Shown here: piece after piece, positions 18,688-28,813 of the stretch
Position numbering within the stretch: the stretch's first letter is position 1
Layout of the letters: each line of letters starts with the position of its first letter
Source: Clostridium sp. 'White wine YQ'
GTDB taxonomy: Bacteria > Bacillota > Clostridia > Clostridiales > Clostridiaceae
DNA: 64,000 bases
Assembly (NCBI RefSeq): GCF_028728205.1
Contig: NZ_JAQYUU010000001.1
Span: forward strand, 357,318 to 421,317
Direction: 5' to 3'
The notes under the pieces: model-generated
Databases searched by the model: none
Seen by the model: the letters and a program-made list of their open reading frames with translations, nothing else
What the model was told of the DNA's origin: nothing
Made by a program: the position numbers and the translations under genes

Positions 18688-18802
18688 CCTGCACAAACTA
18701 ATGCACAGGAAAGCTAAGTTCATTTAAGAAAGGGAATAAATGAACTGTGTGGGGTTTAATAAATTCTAATGCAAATCATTAGATTGGTGTGGGTTATTAA
18801 AC
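18688..18802 (+). ncRNA. Candidate structured RNA or regulatory DNA, unknown class
   Basis: Three consecutive helices can form here. The first, at 18688-18710, pairs TCCTG with CAGGA and includes matching TGCA elements. The second, at 18718-18745, is GTTCATTTA with TAAATGAAC around a loop holding AAGGG. The third, at 18754-18802, is GTTTAATAA with TTATTAAAC and an inner TCTAATG/CATTAGA stem. The motif GTGTGGG occurs twice, on each side of the last stem. There is no ORF. I match it to no known riboswitch class. The region is about 210 bases upstream of the Cys-rich peptide gene and after a strong terminator. Confidence 0.35.
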
Positions 18803-19011
18803 AATTGTAGATATGTATCTTTAGGGTTAGTATAATATCCATTAACAAGTGTTTAATTATAATTACAATTTTAATTATACTAACTTTTTTATTAAAATCA
18901 ATAATTTAAATAAAAAAATATGAATTTATATGAAATTAGGGTAAAATATTTAAAGAAAGGTAATGAATTTAAAGTATTAAGTTCAAAAAAACTAAAATTT
19001 TAGGAGGAATT
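18803..19011. other. AT-rich leader region before the Cys-rich peptide gene
   Basis: A TATAAT at 18831-18836 is a possible -10 for the peptide gene, without a clear -35. TAGGAGG at 19001-19007 is the ribosome binding site for the start at 19012. Otherwise I see only AT-rich sequence. Confidence 0.35.
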
Positions 19012-19173
19012 ATGATAAATATCGATAGAAAATCTCTGCTTAAGGATACTCCAGATTATGAAGAGATGACTGAAAATGTTGTAAATCTATCTTTAGAAGA
19101 AATGAAGGAACTTGGATTATCTGCTTCATGCGGTTGTTCTTCAGGTGGTTGTTGCAAAAATAAAAAGAGATAG
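19012..19173 (+). CDS. Small Cys-rich peptide, RiPP-precursor-like
   Basis: A 53-residue ORF with a good AGGAGG site four bases before the ATG. The first 37 residues are acidic and helix-prone, containing NLSLEEMKELGLS. They are followed by an abrupt Cys/Gly/Ser core, ASCGCSSGGCC, and a basic tail, KNKKR. This leader-core layout resembles precursors of ribosomally made, post-translationally modified peptides, especially thiazole-forming or thiopeptide types. No cyclodehydratase, radical SAM or transporter gene is adjacent, so the precursor idea is inference. A metal-binding or metallothionein-like small protein is the alternative. Confidence 0.6.
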   Translation: MINIDRKSLLKDTPDYEEMTENVVNLSLEEMKELGLSASCGCSSGGCCKNKKR

Positions 19174-19193
19174 ATTAAAATATATATAGATAA

Positions 19194-19279
19194 GAAATGA
19201 TAAATTTCCAATTATCATTTTAAGATTAATTCAAAGCTAGAAAGCTTTGATATTGCTATTAAGGAAATTAATAATATCA
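19194..19279. other. Hairpin series after the Cys-rich peptide gene
   Basis: AAATGATAA/TTATCATTT (19195-19220) has only a weak T tract and may terminate the peptide gene. It is followed by TCAAAGCT-AGAA-AGCTTTGA (19231-19250), a perfect eight-base-pair tetraloop hairpin, and by TGATATT/AATATCA ending at 19279. The last two overlap by three bases and are mutually exclusive. A TATAAT at 19310-19315 then serves the next gene. Confidence 0.4.
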
Positions 19280-19351
19280 AAAACATTTAGTATTTCTATA
19301 TCTATGAGGTATAATATACATGTTAGTAGTAACAGCTAGGAGGGAATAACT

Positions 19352-20179
19352 TTGGGAAAACCAAGTATTTTTAGTAGAGAATATGAAAGAAAAATGAAAA
19401 GAAGAAGAAATACAATTATCTTTTCAATAATTATAATATTATTAGTGTCAGTAGGTGTTGTTTTTAACACTAAGGCAATTAAGTTTTTATCCTATGCAAA
19501 AAATAGCATAACTTCAATTTTTGCTAAAGATAAGAATAAAGAGGCAGATAAGAATTCTACTAATGAAGATACAACAAAGAAGGAAAGTACTACAGCTGAA
19601 ACAAATCAGCCGACTAATACTAAAAAAGAAGAAGCTGTTCAAGAAAAATCAATGGATATTAAACTTTCAAATGGAGAAGTATTAAAAGCTATATATGAAG
19701 GGGATGGAAGCAGTAGAGTATACAAATTTGTTTCAGGATCATCAAATGCTGGAAATGCTGAAATTAGCCCATCATCAAAGTTAATACTTGTTATGGATAA
19801 TCTAACACAAGATATTAAAACTTATAATACAGATGGTCAGGAAGCTGTAATAACAAAGGCAGAATATGTAACCAGTAAGGGTGAGTCATTCCCAAAAGAT
19901 AAAATGTTATCTACCTACAGTGGATATGTATGGTGCAAAGATGCTAGATTTATAGATGATTCACATATTGCATACTTAAGTCAACTACCTTACTTTGGAA
20001 CAGGCGAATTGGATACCTATGTCTGGATAATAGATTTAGGCACAGGCGAACATAGAGCCGTTTGGAACCTAAAAGGTAAAAATGTTTCACTTGGTAACTT
20101 AAAAGATGGTGGAATCCAAGTAGCTATTGATAATAATACATCACTATTGATGCCAGATGGAAGTGTAACACCGCAATAG
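19352..20179 (+). CDS. Membrane-anchored protein of unknown function
   Basis: A 275-residue protein starting at TTG nine bases after AGGAGGG. It has a very basic cytoplasmic N-terminus (YERKMKRRRN), one membrane helix (about 22-42), a Lys/Thr/Glu-rich low-complexity linker (55-100), and an extracytoplasmic beta-rich domain (about 105-275) with the ordered stretch SPSSKLILVMDN and later YVWIIDLGTGEHRAVWNLKGK. This could be a partial beta-propeller-like sensor fold. I do not recognise the family. It lies upstream of tig but has its own promoter, so it is not clearly part of that unit. Confidence 0.7.
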   Translation: MGKPSIFSREYERKMKRRRNTIIFSIIIILLVSVGVVFNTKAIKFLSYAKNSITSIFAKDKNKEADKNSTNEDTTKKESTTAETNQPTNTKKEEAVQEKSMDIKLSNGEVLKAIYEGDGSSRVYKFVSGSSNAGNAEISPSSKLILVMDNLTQDIKTYNTDGQEAVITKAEYVTSKGESFPKDKMLSTYSGYVWCKDARFIDDSHIAYLSQLPYFGTGELDTYVWIIDLGTGEHRAVWNLKGKNVSLGNLKDGGIQVAIDNNTSLLMPDGSVTPQ

Positions 20180-20244
20180 GAAATAAGAAATAATATAGTA
20201 AAAGATGATTAAATATTTAATTATAGAAAGTTTTTCTAAAATAT

Positions 20245-20274
20245 TTGATAATTTAAAAGTATCTATGATATAAT
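20245..20274 (+). promoter_or_regulatory. Sigma-A promoter of tig
   Basis: TTGATA at 20245-20250 and TATAAT at 20269-20274, with an 18-base spacer and an extended TGA before the -10. Transcription would start near 20281, about 47 bases before the tig start. Confidence 0.7.
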
Positions 20275-20327
20275 AACCTAGTTAAAATAACTATTTTCTA
20301 AAGGTAAGAAAATCAGGAGGAAAAGTA

Positions 20328-21617
20328 ATGGAAGTTAAAATGGAAAAAATAGAAACTAATGTTGTTGAACTTGAAATAAGAGTTGAGGCTGCAAAGTTCA
20401 ACGAAGCTTTAAATAAAGCGTTTAAAAAGAATCAAAAGAAATTCAATGTACCTGGATTCAGAAAAGGAAAGGTACCAATGCAAATAGTAAAAAAATACTA
20501 TGGAGTAGAAGCATTACTTGAAGATGCAATAAATATTGCTATGGATGAATCATATCCAGAGGCATTAAGAAATAATGAAATTTCACCAGTTGATTATCCA
20601 GAAATAAATGTTGTTGAAGTTGGTGAAGGAAAAGATTTAGTTTATACTGCAAAAGTAACTGTATATCCAGAAGTTGAACTTGGAGAATACAAAGGTGTAG
20701 AAGTTGAAAAAGTTTCTTACCCAGTTTCTGAAGAAGAAGTTGATAAGAGATTAGCATCTATGCAAGAAAAGAATGCAAGAGTAGAAACTAAAGCAGAAGG
20801 AACTGTTGAAAAAGGAAATATAGCAGTTATTGACTTTAAAGGATACATAGACGGAGTTGCTTTTGAAGGTGGAGAAGGAAAAGACTATTCATTAGAAATA
20901 GGTTCAGGAACATTCATCGGAGATTTCGAAGACCAATTAGTAGGTTTAGCAGCAGGAGAAAGTAAGGATGTTAATGTTTCATTCCCAGAAAACTACGGAA
21001 AAGAAGATTTAAATGGAAAGCCTGCAAAATTCGAAGTAACTGTTAAAGAAATTAAAGTAAAAGAATTACCAGAATTAGATGATGAATTTGCAAAAGAAGT
21101 TTCAGAATTCGATACAATTGCTGAAGTTAAAGAAGATGTTAGAAAGAACATAACTGAAGCAAATGCTGAAAGAGAAAAGAAAGAATTCGAAGAAGCTGTA
21201 ATTAATAAAGTAGTTGATAATGCTAAAGTAGAAATTCCAGAAGTAATGATTACTAAAGAATTAGAATCTATGATTAAAGATTTAGAACAAAGATTACAAT
21301 ACCAAGGATTAACTTTAGAACAATACTATCAATTCACTGGTAATACTGAAGAATCAATGAAAGACTATATGAAAGAAACTGCAGCTAAGAAAGTTAAAAC
21401 TGATTTAGTATTAGAAGCAGTGTCAAAGAAAGAAGCTATAGACGCTACTGAAGAAGAATTAAAAGAGAAAGCTATGGAAGTTGCTAAGATGTACTCAGCT
21501 GGAGAAGCTGAAAAAATGGCAGATTTAATTTTAAAATCTCAAGCTTCAGCTTTAAAACATGATGCAGTAATTGAGAAAACTGTTAAATTATTAGTTGAAA
21601 ATGTTAAAGTAAAATAA
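20328..21617 (+). CDS. tig: Trigger factor
   Basis: A 429-residue ribosome-bound chaperone and peptidyl-prolyl isomerase that receives nascent chains. The N-terminal ribosome-binding signature [11 protein letters not shown] lies near residue 43. The FKBP-type PPIase domain follows ([32 protein letters not shown] read in parts, about 163-245), then the helical C-terminal arms. The start follows AGGAGG. The order tig-clpP-clpX is the standard one in Firmicutes and links folding with proteolysis. Confidence 0.97.
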   Translation: MEVKMEKIETNVVELEIRVEAAKFNEALNKAFKKNQKKFNVPGFRKGKVPMQIVKKYYGVEALLEDAINIAMDESYPEALRNNEISPVDYPEINVVEVGEGKDLVYTAKVTVYPEVELGEYKGVEVEKVSYPVSEEEVDKRLASMQEKNARVETKAEGTVEKGNIAVIDFKGYIDGVAFEGGEGKDYSLEIGSGTFIGDFEDQLVGLAAGESKDVNVSFPENYGKEDLNGKPAKFEVTVKEIKVKELPELDDEFAKEVSEFDTIAEVKEDVRKNITEANAEREKKEFEEAVINKVVDNAKVEIPEVMITKELESMIKDLEQRLQYQGLTLEQYYQFTGNTEESMKDYMKETAAKKVKTDLVLEAVSKKEAIDATEEELKEKAMEVAKMYSAGEAEKMADLILKSQASALKHDAVIEKTVKLLVENVKVK

Positions 21618-21636
21618 TAAAATAATAGTAAGATGA

Positions 21637-21668
21637 AATTGCCAGAAGTTTTTTTCTGGCAATTATTT
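21637..21668 (+). terminator. Terminator after tig
   Basis: AATTGCCAGAA and TTCTGGCAATT pair perfectly around a T-rich loop, followed by a partial T tract. It separates tig from clpP, so clpP probably has its own promoter or depends on read-through. Confidence 0.8.
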
Positions 21669-21792
21669 TCACATAACTAATTAACAAATGAGGAAAAGTT
21701 ATATATAATTTAATTATATAAATATAATTACTTTTCTTAAAAATTGGATATATTAATAAAAGGTGATTGAACAAAGAAAGAGAGGGATTAAA

Positions 21793-22392
21793 ATGAGTTT
21801 AGTGCCATATGTTATTGAACAAACAAGTAGAGGAGAAAGAAGTTACGATATATTCTCTAGATTATTAAAAGATAGAATAATAATGCTTAGTGGTGAGGTT
21901 AATGATACTACATCAAATTTAATAGTATCACAACTACTATTCTTAGAAAGTGAAGATCCTGATAAAGATATTTATTTATATATAAATAGTCCAGGAGGAT
22001 CAATTACAGCTGGAATGGCTATTTATGATACTATGCAGTACATTAAGCCAGATGTAAGTACTATATGTATAGGAATGGCAGCATCAATGGGAGCATTCTT
22101 ACTATCTTCAGGAGCAAAAGGAAAAAGATTTGCTCTACCTAACAGTGAGATAATGATTCACCAACCTTTAGGAGGATTCCAAGGTCAAGCGACTGATATA
22201 GATATTCATGCAAAGAGAATCTTAAAGATAAAAGATACTTTAAATGAAATACTAAGCGAGAATACTGGTAAGTCTTTAGATAAAATCAAACAAGATGTGG
22301 AAAGAGACTACTTTATGACTGCTCCAGAAGCTTGTGATTATGGTTTAATCGATAAGGTAATTAGAAAAAATGAAGTAGTTAAAGATAAATAA
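21793..22392 (+). CDS. clpP: ATP-dependent Clp protease proteolytic subunit
   Basis: A 199-residue serine peptidase that forms the barrel shared with ClpX and other Clp ATPases. The catalytic triad is visible: Ser98 in [14 protein letters not shown], His in [10 protein letters not shown] near 123, and the Asp near 172. Translation is taken from the ATG at 21793 because GAGAGGG is six bases upstream and [20 protein letters not shown] is the family N-terminus. The earlier GTG at 21763 would add ten atypical residues. I see no CtsR-type operator (GGTCAAA repeats) upstream. Confidence 0.97.
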   Translation: MSLVPYVIEQTSRGERSYDIFSRLLKDRIIMLSGEVNDTTSNLIVSQLLFLESEDPDKDIYLYINSPGGSITAGMAIYDTMQYIKPDVSTICIGMAASMGAFLLSSGAKGKRFALPNSEIMIHQPLGGFQGQATDIDIHAKRILKIKDTLNEILSENTGKSLDKIKQDVERDYFMTAPEACDYGLIDKVIRKNEVVKDK

Positions 22393-22419
22393 TTTAACTG
22401 CCGCAGTGAGGTGTATTGG

Positions 22420-23712
22420 ATGGCAAAATTTGAAGACAAGAAGCAATTAAAATGTTCTTTTTGTGGTAAAAATCAAGAACAGGTAAAAAGGCTAATAGCA
22501 GGACCTGGAGTATATATATGTGATGAATGTATAGAACTATGTTCTGAAATTATTGCAGATGAATTTGACGAACCAGTTCCTTTTACTGCTACTGAATTAC
22601 CAAAGCCAGTAGAGATTAAAAATCATCTTGATCAGTATGTAATAGGTCAAGATAGTGCAAAAAAATCTCTTTCAGTTGCAGTATATAATCATTATAAAAG
22701 AATAAACGCTAAGGATAAAGATAGTGATGTAGAACTTCAGAAGAGTAATATTCTTCTTTTAGGACCAACAGGTTCAGGTAAAACATTATTAGCTCAAACT
22801 CTTGCTAAATTTTTAAATGTGCCATTTGCAATTGCAGATGCAACTACATTAACTGAAGCTGGTTATGTAGGTGAAGATGTTGAAAATATACTTCTAAAGC
22901 TAATTCAAAATGCTGACTATGATATTGAAAGAGCTGAAAAAGGAATTATCTACATCGATGAAATAGATAAAATTGCAAGAAAGTCTGAGAATCCTTCTAT
23001 AACTAGAGATGTATCTGGTGAAGGAGTTCAGCAAGCCTTATTAAAAATTCTTGAAGGCACTACTGCTTCTGTTCCACCACAAGGGGGTAGAAAGCATCCG
23101 CATCAAGAATTTATACAAATTAATACCTCTAATATCTTATTTATATGTGGAGGAGCTTTTGATGGAATAGATAAGCTTATAGAGAAAAGAACAAGAAGAA
23201 GTTCTATAGGTTTTGGAGCAGAAATTTCATCAAAATCAGATAAAGATGTAGGTAAACTACTTAAGGATGTTATGCCAGGAGATTTATTGAAATTTGGATT
23301 AATTCCAGAATTCGTTGGAAGACTTCCTATAGTTGTGACACTTGAGTCATTAGATGAAAAGGCATTAATAAGTATATTAAGTGAACCAAAAAATGCTTTG
23401 GTTAAACAATATAGAAAGCTTTTTGAATATGATGATGTTGAATTAGAGTTTGAAGAAGAAGCACTTAAAGCAATTGCGCAAGAAGCTATTAAAAGGAGCA
23501 CTGGTGCTAGAGGCTTAAGAGCTATCATTGAAGATACAATGACAAATATAATGTACGATATTCCATCGCGAGATGATATCGCAAAAGTTGTTATTACAAA
23601 GGAGTCAATCGCTGATAAAAAAGATCCAATTGTTATCTTAGGTGATGAGTCTGAAAAGAAAGAAGCAAAAGCTAAGAGAGTTAAGAAAAGTAAGGATATA
23701 GAAACAGCTTAA
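22420..23712 (+). CDS. clpX: Clp protease ATPase subunit ClpX
   Basis: A 430-residue AAA+ unfoldase that feeds substrates to ClpP. The N-terminal zinc-binding domain has CSFCGK and CDECIELC. The Walker A is GPTGSGKT, the Walker B is [10 protein letters not shown], and the pore and sensor regions are conserved. GAGGTG lies seven bases before the ATG at 22420, so the upstream GTG at 22411 is not favoured. The last 20 residues are Lys/Glu-rich. It is followed by a nested inverted repeat and a terminator. Confidence 0.97.
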   Translation: MAKFEDKKQLKCSFCGKNQEQVKRLIAGPGVYICDECIELCSEIIADEFDEPVPFTATELPKPVEIKNHLDQYVIGQDSAKKSLSVAVYNHYKRINAKDKDSDVELQKSNILLLGPTGSGKTLLAQTLAKFLNVPFAIADATTLTEAGYVGEDVENILLKLIQNADYDIERAEKGIIYIDEIDKIARKSENPSITRDVSGEGVQQALLKILEGTTASVPPQGGRKHPHQEFIQINTSNILFICGGAFDGIDKLIEKRTRRSSIGFGAEISSKSDKDVGKLLKDVMPGDLLKFGLIPEFVGRLPIVVTLESLDEKALISILSEPKNALVKQYRKLFEYDDVELEFEEEALKAIAQEAIKRSTGARGLRAIIEDTMTNIMYDIPSRDDIAKVVITKESIADKKDPIVILGDESEKKEAKAKRVKKSKDIETA

Positions 23713-23821
23713 TATAGTTTTTAAAATTTCCACATTGTGAGTTAAAAAGCTTCACTGCTAAACAGGTTCGACCCCGGGAAGCTTTTTAACGAAGAATGGT
23801 TTGAAATTTTTAAACTATATT
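23711..23821. repeat. Nested long inverted repeat between clpX and lonB
   Basis: The ends AATATAGTTT (23711-23720) and AAACTATATT (23812-23821) are perfect complements. With the adjoining TTAAAATTTC and GAAATTTTT they give an outer stem of about 19 base pairs with one bulge. Inside it GTTAAAAAGCTTC (23741-23753) and GAAGCTTTTTAAC (23778-23790) form a perfect 13-base-pair stem. The 24-base loop is unusually GC-rich for this genome and contains GGTTCGACCCCGG, like a tRNA T-arm. A small CACATTGTG hairpin sits in the left arm. There is no ORF. A small mobile repeat or a structured RNA are both possible. Confidence 0.6.
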
Positions 23822-23870
23822 ATATAATCTGTTAATTAAAATTTTTAGATTATATAGTATAAGTGAAGTT

Positions 23871-23922
23871 AATGAGTCAAGTAGATAATCTTTTATAAGA
23901 TGTCTGCTTGGCTCATTTTTTA
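23871..23922 (+). terminator. Terminator downstream of clpX
   Basis: AATGAGTCAAGTAGA pairs with TCTGCTTGGCTCATT, allowing two G-U pairs, around a 17-base AT loop and followed by a T run. It lies before lonB, separating it from the clpPX unit. Confidence 0.8.
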
Positions 23923-24013
23923 CTATTTAAATTAACAATAAATATGAAAATAATATGGAATAATAAACCATAATGAAGGAGATAATAACAATATTAAGAA
24001 GGGAGGGTAATTT

Positions 24014-25696
24014 ATGTCAGCAATTACTGTTATGGTTATTTTGCAGGTAGTATTAATACTAATGCTTTTCATGTATATGATAGCAAATACAAAGACTACA
24101 CAAACAAATAGGGTCGTTGTGGATAGAGAGAATAAAAAAGAGATGGAAAAGTTGGAAAAGATGAGAAGTATTCAGTTGACAGAACCATTAACTGAGAAAA
24201 GTAGACCAACAAATTTTGATGAAATCATAGGACAGGAGAAAGGAATTTTAGCCCTAAAAGCGGCACTCTGTGGTCCTAACCCACAACATGTAATAATTTA
24301 TGGACCACCTGGAGTAGGTAAGACTGCTGCAGCAAGACTAGTATTAGAAGAAGCTATTAAAATGGGAAAAACTCCATTTAAAAAAGAAGCAAAATTTATA
24401 GAAGTTGATGCAACTACAATAAGATTTGATGAAAGAGGAATAGCAGATCCGTTAATTGGTTCTGTACATGATCCAATATATCAAGGTGCAGGTTCACTAG
24501 GTGTTGCAGGTATACCCCAACCTAAACCGGGAGCAGTAACAAAGGCCCATGGAGGACTTTTATTTTTAGACGAAATTGGCGAATTACATCCAATAGAATT
24601 AAATAAGTTATTAAAAGTACTTGAAGATAGAAAAGTATTTTTAGACTCATCGTATTATAGTTCTGAAGATCCAAACATGCCTGTTTATATTAAAGAGGTT
24701 TTTGATAAAGGGTTACCTGCAGATTTTAGATTGATAGGTGCAACGACAAGAAGCCCAGAAGAGATAGTTCCGGCAATAAGGTCAAGATGCGTAGAAATAT
24801 TCTTTAGAGCATTAGATGAGGATGAAATTAAAATAATAGCTAAGAATTCAGTTAATAAAGTAAATTTACATATTAGTGAAGAGGGACTAGATTTAATTGC
24901 AAAATATTGTACAAATGGTAGAGAAGTAGTAAATATTATTCAGCTATGTTCAGGATTAGCAATAAATGAGGATAGAGAAGAAATATTAGTAGAAGATATA
25001 AACTGGGTAATAGAGAATGGTCAATATAATGCAAGACCAGATAAGAAGATAGGAGATAGACCAGAAATTGGGGTAGTAAATGGATTGGCTGTTTATGGTG
25101 CTAATCTTGGAACTATTTTGGAAATAGAGGCAACTGCGAGAAAGACAACTAAGAATAATGGTAAAATTAAAATAACTGGTATAGTAGAAGAAGAGGAAAT
25201 AAGTAGTAACAACAAGAAAATAAAACGAAAGAGCACAGCATACTGTTCTGTACAAAATGTTTTAAGTATACTAGATAATATTTTTGCTATTGATTCATCT
25301 ATGTATAATATACATGTTAATTTCCCTGGGGGTACAATAGTTGATGGTCCTTCAGCAGGGGTAAGTATAGCGTCTGCAGTATATAGTGCCATAAAAAACA
25401 TTCCAATAGATAATAAAGTTGCTATGACTGGGGAAGTATCATTAACAGGTAAAGTTAAGGCAATTGGGGGTGTCATTGCAAAAATTAATGCTGGCAAAAA
25501 ATCAGGTGCGAAAACTATTATAATACCTAAGGAAAATTATAATGAGAGTTTCAAAAAAATAGAGGGGATACAGGTTGTTCCAGTTGAGACTATTGATGAG
25601 GTATTAAAGGTAGCACTTACAGGAGATAAAATGAATGAAATTGATGATAAAACATCAGTAGAAGTCTTATATGCAGAAGGAGAAAATAAGTTCTGA
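24014..25696 (+). CDS. lonB: ATP-dependent protease LonB
   Basis: A 560-residue membrane-tethered Lon. It has one N-terminal membrane helix (about 2-24), an AAA+ domain with Walker A GPPGVGKT and Walker B LLFLDEIGELHP, and a C-terminal Lon protease domain with catalytic Ser447 in DGPSAGVSIASA and the partner Lys in the following TGKVKAIGGV region. It lacks the large N-terminal domain of LonA, as expected for LonB. In Bacillus LonB is made in the forespore; whether that holds here is not shown by the sequence. It lies directly upstream of lonA with its own terminator between. Confidence 0.94.
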   Translation: MSAITVMVILQVVLILMLFMYMIANTKTTQTNRVVVDRENKKEMEKLEKMRSIQLTEPLTEKSRPTNFDEIIGQEKGILALKAALCGPNPQHVIIYGPPGVGKTAAARLVLEEAIKMGKTPFKKEAKFIEVDATTIRFDERGIADPLIGSVHDPIYQGAGSLGVAGIPQPKPGAVTKAHGGLLFLDEIGELHPIELNKLLKVLEDRKVFLDSSYYSSEDPNMPVYIKEVFDKGLPADFRLIGATTRSPEEIVPAIRSRCVEIFFRALDEDEIKIIAKNSVNKVNLHISEEGLDLIAKYCTNGREVVNIIQLCSGLAINEDREEILVEDINWVIENGQYNARPDKKIGDRPEIGVVNGLAVYGANLGTILEIEATARKTTKNNGKIKITGIVEEEEISSNNKKIKRKSTAYCSVQNVLSILDNIFAIDSSMYNIHVNFPGGTIVDGPSAGVSIASAVYSAIKNIPIDNKVAMTGEVSLTGKVKAIGGVIAKINAGKKSGAKTIIIPKENYNESFKKIEGIQVVPVETIDEVLKVALTGDKMNEIDDKTSVEVLYAEGENKF

Positions 25697-25708
25697 TTTT
25701 TAGTTTTT

Positions 25709-25766
25709 GGTGTAAATAGAAGGGATAACGATGTACAGTTTATCATTTCTATTTACATCCTTTTAC
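25709..25766 (+). terminator. Terminator after lonB
   Basis: GGTGTAAATAGAA with GGATAA pairs with TTTATCA plus TTTCTATTTACATCC as a long imperfect stem, followed by a short T run. It starts 12 bases after the lonB stop. Confidence 0.8.
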
Positions 25767-25803
25767 TTTAAAGGATAATATCAGGGAAGAAGTGTTAAAA
25801 TTA

Positions 25804-25832
25804 TTGAAAAGTACCTGCTTTATGTGTATAAT
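25804..25832 (+). promoter_or_regulatory. Sigma-A promoter of lonA
   Basis: TTGAAA at 25804-25809 and TATAAT at 25827-25832 are separated by exactly 17 bases. Transcription would begin near 25839, giving a leader of about 36 bases to the start at 25875. Confidence 0.75.
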
Positions 25833-25874
25833 TATTTAACTAGAGTAGATTAATCTTAAAGGAGGAAATATATA

Positions 25875-28202
25875 ATGGGCGAGAATGTGAAGCTTCTTCC
25901 TCTAATTCCCTTAAGGGGAATAACAATTTTCCCAAACATGGTTATTCATTTTGATGTTGGTAGAGAAAAATCAATTGCAGCTTTAGAGGAGGCAATGTTA
26001 AAAGAGCAAGAAATATTCCTAGTTTCACAAAAAGATGCAAAAGTTGAGGAACCAGGTGAAAATGATATATATGAAGTTGGTACTATATGTATAGTAAAAC
26101 AATTACTTAAGTTACCAGGTGATGTAGTTAGGGTTTTAGTAGAGGGAATAGAAAGAGGAAAGATATTAAAATACTTAGAAAACGAAGAATACCTACAAGG
26201 AGAAATACTAAGTATTGAAGATGATTATGACAAATATAAAGAAGATCCAGAATTCATTGCAGCCTTAAGAAGCTTAAGAGATGAATTTGGAGAATTTTTA
26301 GATATATCTAATAGTAAATCTTCGGATGAGGTTCTTGATTTTGAAGAGGATGATGAACCAGGTAGGTTTGCAGATATAGTTGCATCTTATTTATTGTTAA
26401 AGCAAAAGGTTAGACAAGAAATCCTTGAAGCAATAGATTTGAAAGAAAGAATTGAAAAATTACTAATAGTCATAAAAAATGAAATTGAAGTATTAAAGTT
26501 AGAAAAGAAAATAGGATTCAAAGTTAAAAAGAAAATAGATAAATTGCAAAAAGAATACTATTTAAGAGAACAATTAAAAATCATCCAAGAAGAACTAGGC
26601 GAGAATGAAGAAGAAAAAAGAGAAATAAATAAATATGAAGAGTTAATTAAAAAGGCTAAGCTACCTAAAGAGGTTAAGGAAAAAGTAAGTTATGAGTTAA
26701 CAAGACTAAAAAATTCCTCAAGTTATTCTCAAGAAGGAAATGTTATTAAGACATATTTAGATTGGGTATTAGGATTGCCTTGGAATAAGTTTACGAAGGA
26801 TAATTTAGATTTAGTTAAGGCTAAGGATATTCTAGATGAAGACCATTATGGACTTAAAGATGTTAAAGAAAGAATAATTGAATATTTAGCAGTTAAAAAA
26901 ATGAGTCAGAGTTTAAAAGGTCCTATATTATGTTTAGTTGGACCACCAGGAGTAGGAAAGTCCTCTATTGCAAAATCAGTTGCTAGAGCCTTAAATAGAA
27001 ATTTTGTTAGAATATCTCTTGGAGGCATTAGAGATGAAGCTGAAATTAGAGGACATAGAAAAACTTATGTAGGTGCAATTCCAGGAAGAATAGTTTATGG
27101 TATGAAAAATGCTAAATCTAATAATCCATTATTCTTATTAGATGAAATAGATAAGTTGAATAATGATTTTAAAGGAGATCCTTCAGATGCTCTATTAGAA
27201 GTATTAGATTCAGCGCAAAATTCAAGCTTTAGAGATAATTACTTAGAACTTGATATGGATTTATCTAAGGTAATGTTTATAACTACAGCAAACTCTTTAG
27301 AAACAATTCCAAGACCTTTATTAGATAGAATGGAAGTAATTGAAGTATCAGGATATACTTTCGAAGAAAAGTTTAATATAGCGAAAAAATATCTAGTTCC
27401 AAGAGTATTAGTAGAGCATAATGTTAAGAAAAATTCTATCAAAATTAGTGATGGAGCAATACAGGATATAATTGAATATTTTACAAGAGAATCAGGAGTT
27501 AGAAATTTAGAAAGAAGAATAAGTACAGTAATAAGAAGGGCTATAAGAGAGATGATGGAAAAAGATAAAAAAACTATTTCCATTACTTCAAATAACCTGC
27601 AAAAGTACTTAGGAACTAAAATATATACCTATGATAAAATAGAAAAAACTGATAGAGTTGGGGTAGTTACTGGCATGGCGTGGACTGCCTATGGTGGAGA
27701 TACTCTTCCGGTAGAAGTTATGGTTATGAAAGGTTCAGGTAAGCTTGAATTGACAGGACAACTTGGAGATGTAATGAAAGAATCAGCTAAAGCAGCATAT
27801 TCTTATGTTAGAGGAAATACAGCAAAGTATGGTATTAATGATGATTTCTATAAGAAATATGATATACATGTACATGTACCAGAAGGTGCTGTTCCAAAAG
27901 ATGGACCATCAGCAGGAGTGACATTAATTACTGCGCTAGTAAGTGCATTAGCAAATAAAAAAGTAAAACATAATGTAGCAATGACTGGGGAGATAACTTT
28001 AACAGGTAAGGTTTTAGCAATAGGTGGATTAAAAGAAAAATCACTTGCAGCATATAGAGCTGGAATTGATACTGTAATAGTTCCAAAGCAAAATGAGAGA
28101 GATTTGGATAAAATCCCTAAGTCGGTAAAAAATAAGATTAAATTTATATTTGCATCTAGAATTGAAGAAGTTCTGGAAAATGCTTTAGTTGGAGTTGAAT
28201 AA
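25875..28202 (+). CDS. lon: ATP-dependent protease La (LonA)
   Basis: A 775-residue cytosolic AAA+ protease degrading misfolded and regulatory proteins. The N-terminal substrate-recognition domain starts [17 protein letters not shown]. The AAA+ domain has Walker [14 protein letters not shown] and Walker [12 protein letters not shown]. The C-terminal protease domain has the catalytic Ser679 in [10 protein letters not shown] and the Lys in the following [16 protein letters not shown]. Length and layout are those of typical LonA. engB begins one base after the stop, the usual lon-engB order. Confidence 0.97.
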   Translation: MGENVKLLPLIPLRGITIFPNMVIHFDVGREKSIAALEEAMLKEQEIFLVSQKDAKVEEPGENDIYEVGTICIVKQLLKLPGDVVRVLVEGIERGKILKYLENEEYLQGEILSIEDDYDKYKEDPEFIAALRSLRDEFGEFLDISNSKSSDEVLDFEEDDEPGRFADIVASYLLLKQKVRQEILEAIDLKERIEKLLIVIKNEIEVLKLEKKIGFKVKKKIDKLQKEYYLREQLKIIQEELGENEEEKREINKYEELIKKAKLPKEVKEKVSYELTRLKNSSSYSQEGNVIKTYLDWVLGLPWNKFTKDNLDLVKAKDILDEDHYGLKDVKERIIEYLAVKKMSQSLKGPILCLVGPPGVGKSSIAKSVARALNRNFVRISLGGIRDEAEIRGHRKTYVGAIPGRIVYGMKNAKSNNPLFLLDEIDKLNNDFKGDPSDALLEVLDSAQNSSFRDNYLELDMDLSKVMFITTANSLETIPRPLLDRMEVIEVSGYTFEEKFNIAKKYLVPRVLVEHNVKKNSIKISDGAIQDIIEYFTRESGVRNLERRISTVIRRAIREMMEKDKKTISITSNNLQKYLGTKIYTYDKIEKTDRVGVVTGMAWTAYGGDTLPVEVMVMKGSGKLELTGQLGDVMKESAKAAYSYVRGNTAKYGINDDFYKKYDIHVHVPEGAVPKDGPSAGVTLITALVSALANKKVKHNVAMTGEITLTGKVLAIGGLKEKSLAAYRAGIDTVIVPKQNERDLDKIPKSVKNKIKFIFASRIEEVLENALVGVE

Positions 28203-28203
28203 T

Positions 28204-28812
28204 ATGGATATAAAACAATCAGAATTTATAATCTCTGCTGTAAAAAGAGAGCAATATCCTGTAGATGGGAGAGTAGAGGTTGCTTTCGTTGGAAGATCAA
28301 ATGTTGGAAAGTCATCAATTATTAATGCTTTAACTAATAGAAGAGGTTTAGCAAAGGTAAGTGGTACGCCAGGAAAGACAAGGCTTATAAATTTCTTTTT
28401 AATAAATAAGGATTTTTATTTGGTGGATTTACCTGGGTATGGATACGCTAAGGTTTCTAAAAAAGAACTAGCTAGCTGGGGAAAAACAATTGAAACTTAC
28501 TTAATGCATAGGGAACCACTGAAAAGAGTTGTACTTTTAGTTGATTGTAGGCATAAACCTACCAAAGATGATATAGATATGTTAAATTGGATTAAGCATT
28601 TTAACTATGACTACGTTATAGTTGCAACAAAAAGTGATAAGTTATCTAATAATGATTTAAGAAAAAGTGAAAAAGTTATTAGAGATACTTTAGAGTTAGG
28701 AAATACTAATAAATTATTTTTCTTTTCTTCCTTAAATAAAAAGAAGAGAGAAGAAGTAATAGATTTTATCTTCAAAGATGTAGTTGAGAAAGAAGAAATA
28801 GAAGAAATATAG
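28204..28812 (+). CDS. engB: Ribosome biogenesis GTP-binding protein EngB/YsxC
   Basis: A 202-residue TRAFAC-class GTPase needed for large-subunit assembly. G1 is [10 protein letters not shown]2 lies around [13 protein letters not shown]3 is DLPGYGYAK, and G4 is ATKSDK. A TTG-started version from 28189 would overlap lon. GGAG lies nine bases before the ATG at 28204, which gives the usual N-terminus [19 protein letters not shown]. It is coupled to lon and ends at a strong terminator. Confidence 0.95.
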   Translation: MDIKQSEFIISAVKREQYPVDGRVEVAFVGRSNVGKSSIINALTNRRGLAKVSGTPGKTRLINFFLINKDFYLVDLPGYGYAKVSKKELASWGKTIETYLMHREPLKRVVLLVDCRHKPTKDDIDMLNWIKHFNYDYVIVATKSDKLSNNDLRKSEKVIRDTLELGNTNKLFFFSSLNKKKREEVIDFIFKDVVEKEEIEEI

Positions 28813-28813
28813 T

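Noticed and set aside
18688..18760. c-di-GMP-I (GEMM) riboswitch, because of GCACAGGAAAGC
   Set aside because: The first few bases resemble the GEMM start, but the second conserved half and tetraloop receptor are missing.
21665..21792. CtsR operator before clpP
   Set aside because: No GGTCAAA tandem was found on either strand.
23754..23777. tRNA or tmRNA fragment because of GGTTCGACCCC
   Set aside because: Only a T-loop-like string is present; no acceptor stem, D-arm or anticodon arm can be formed with the flanks.
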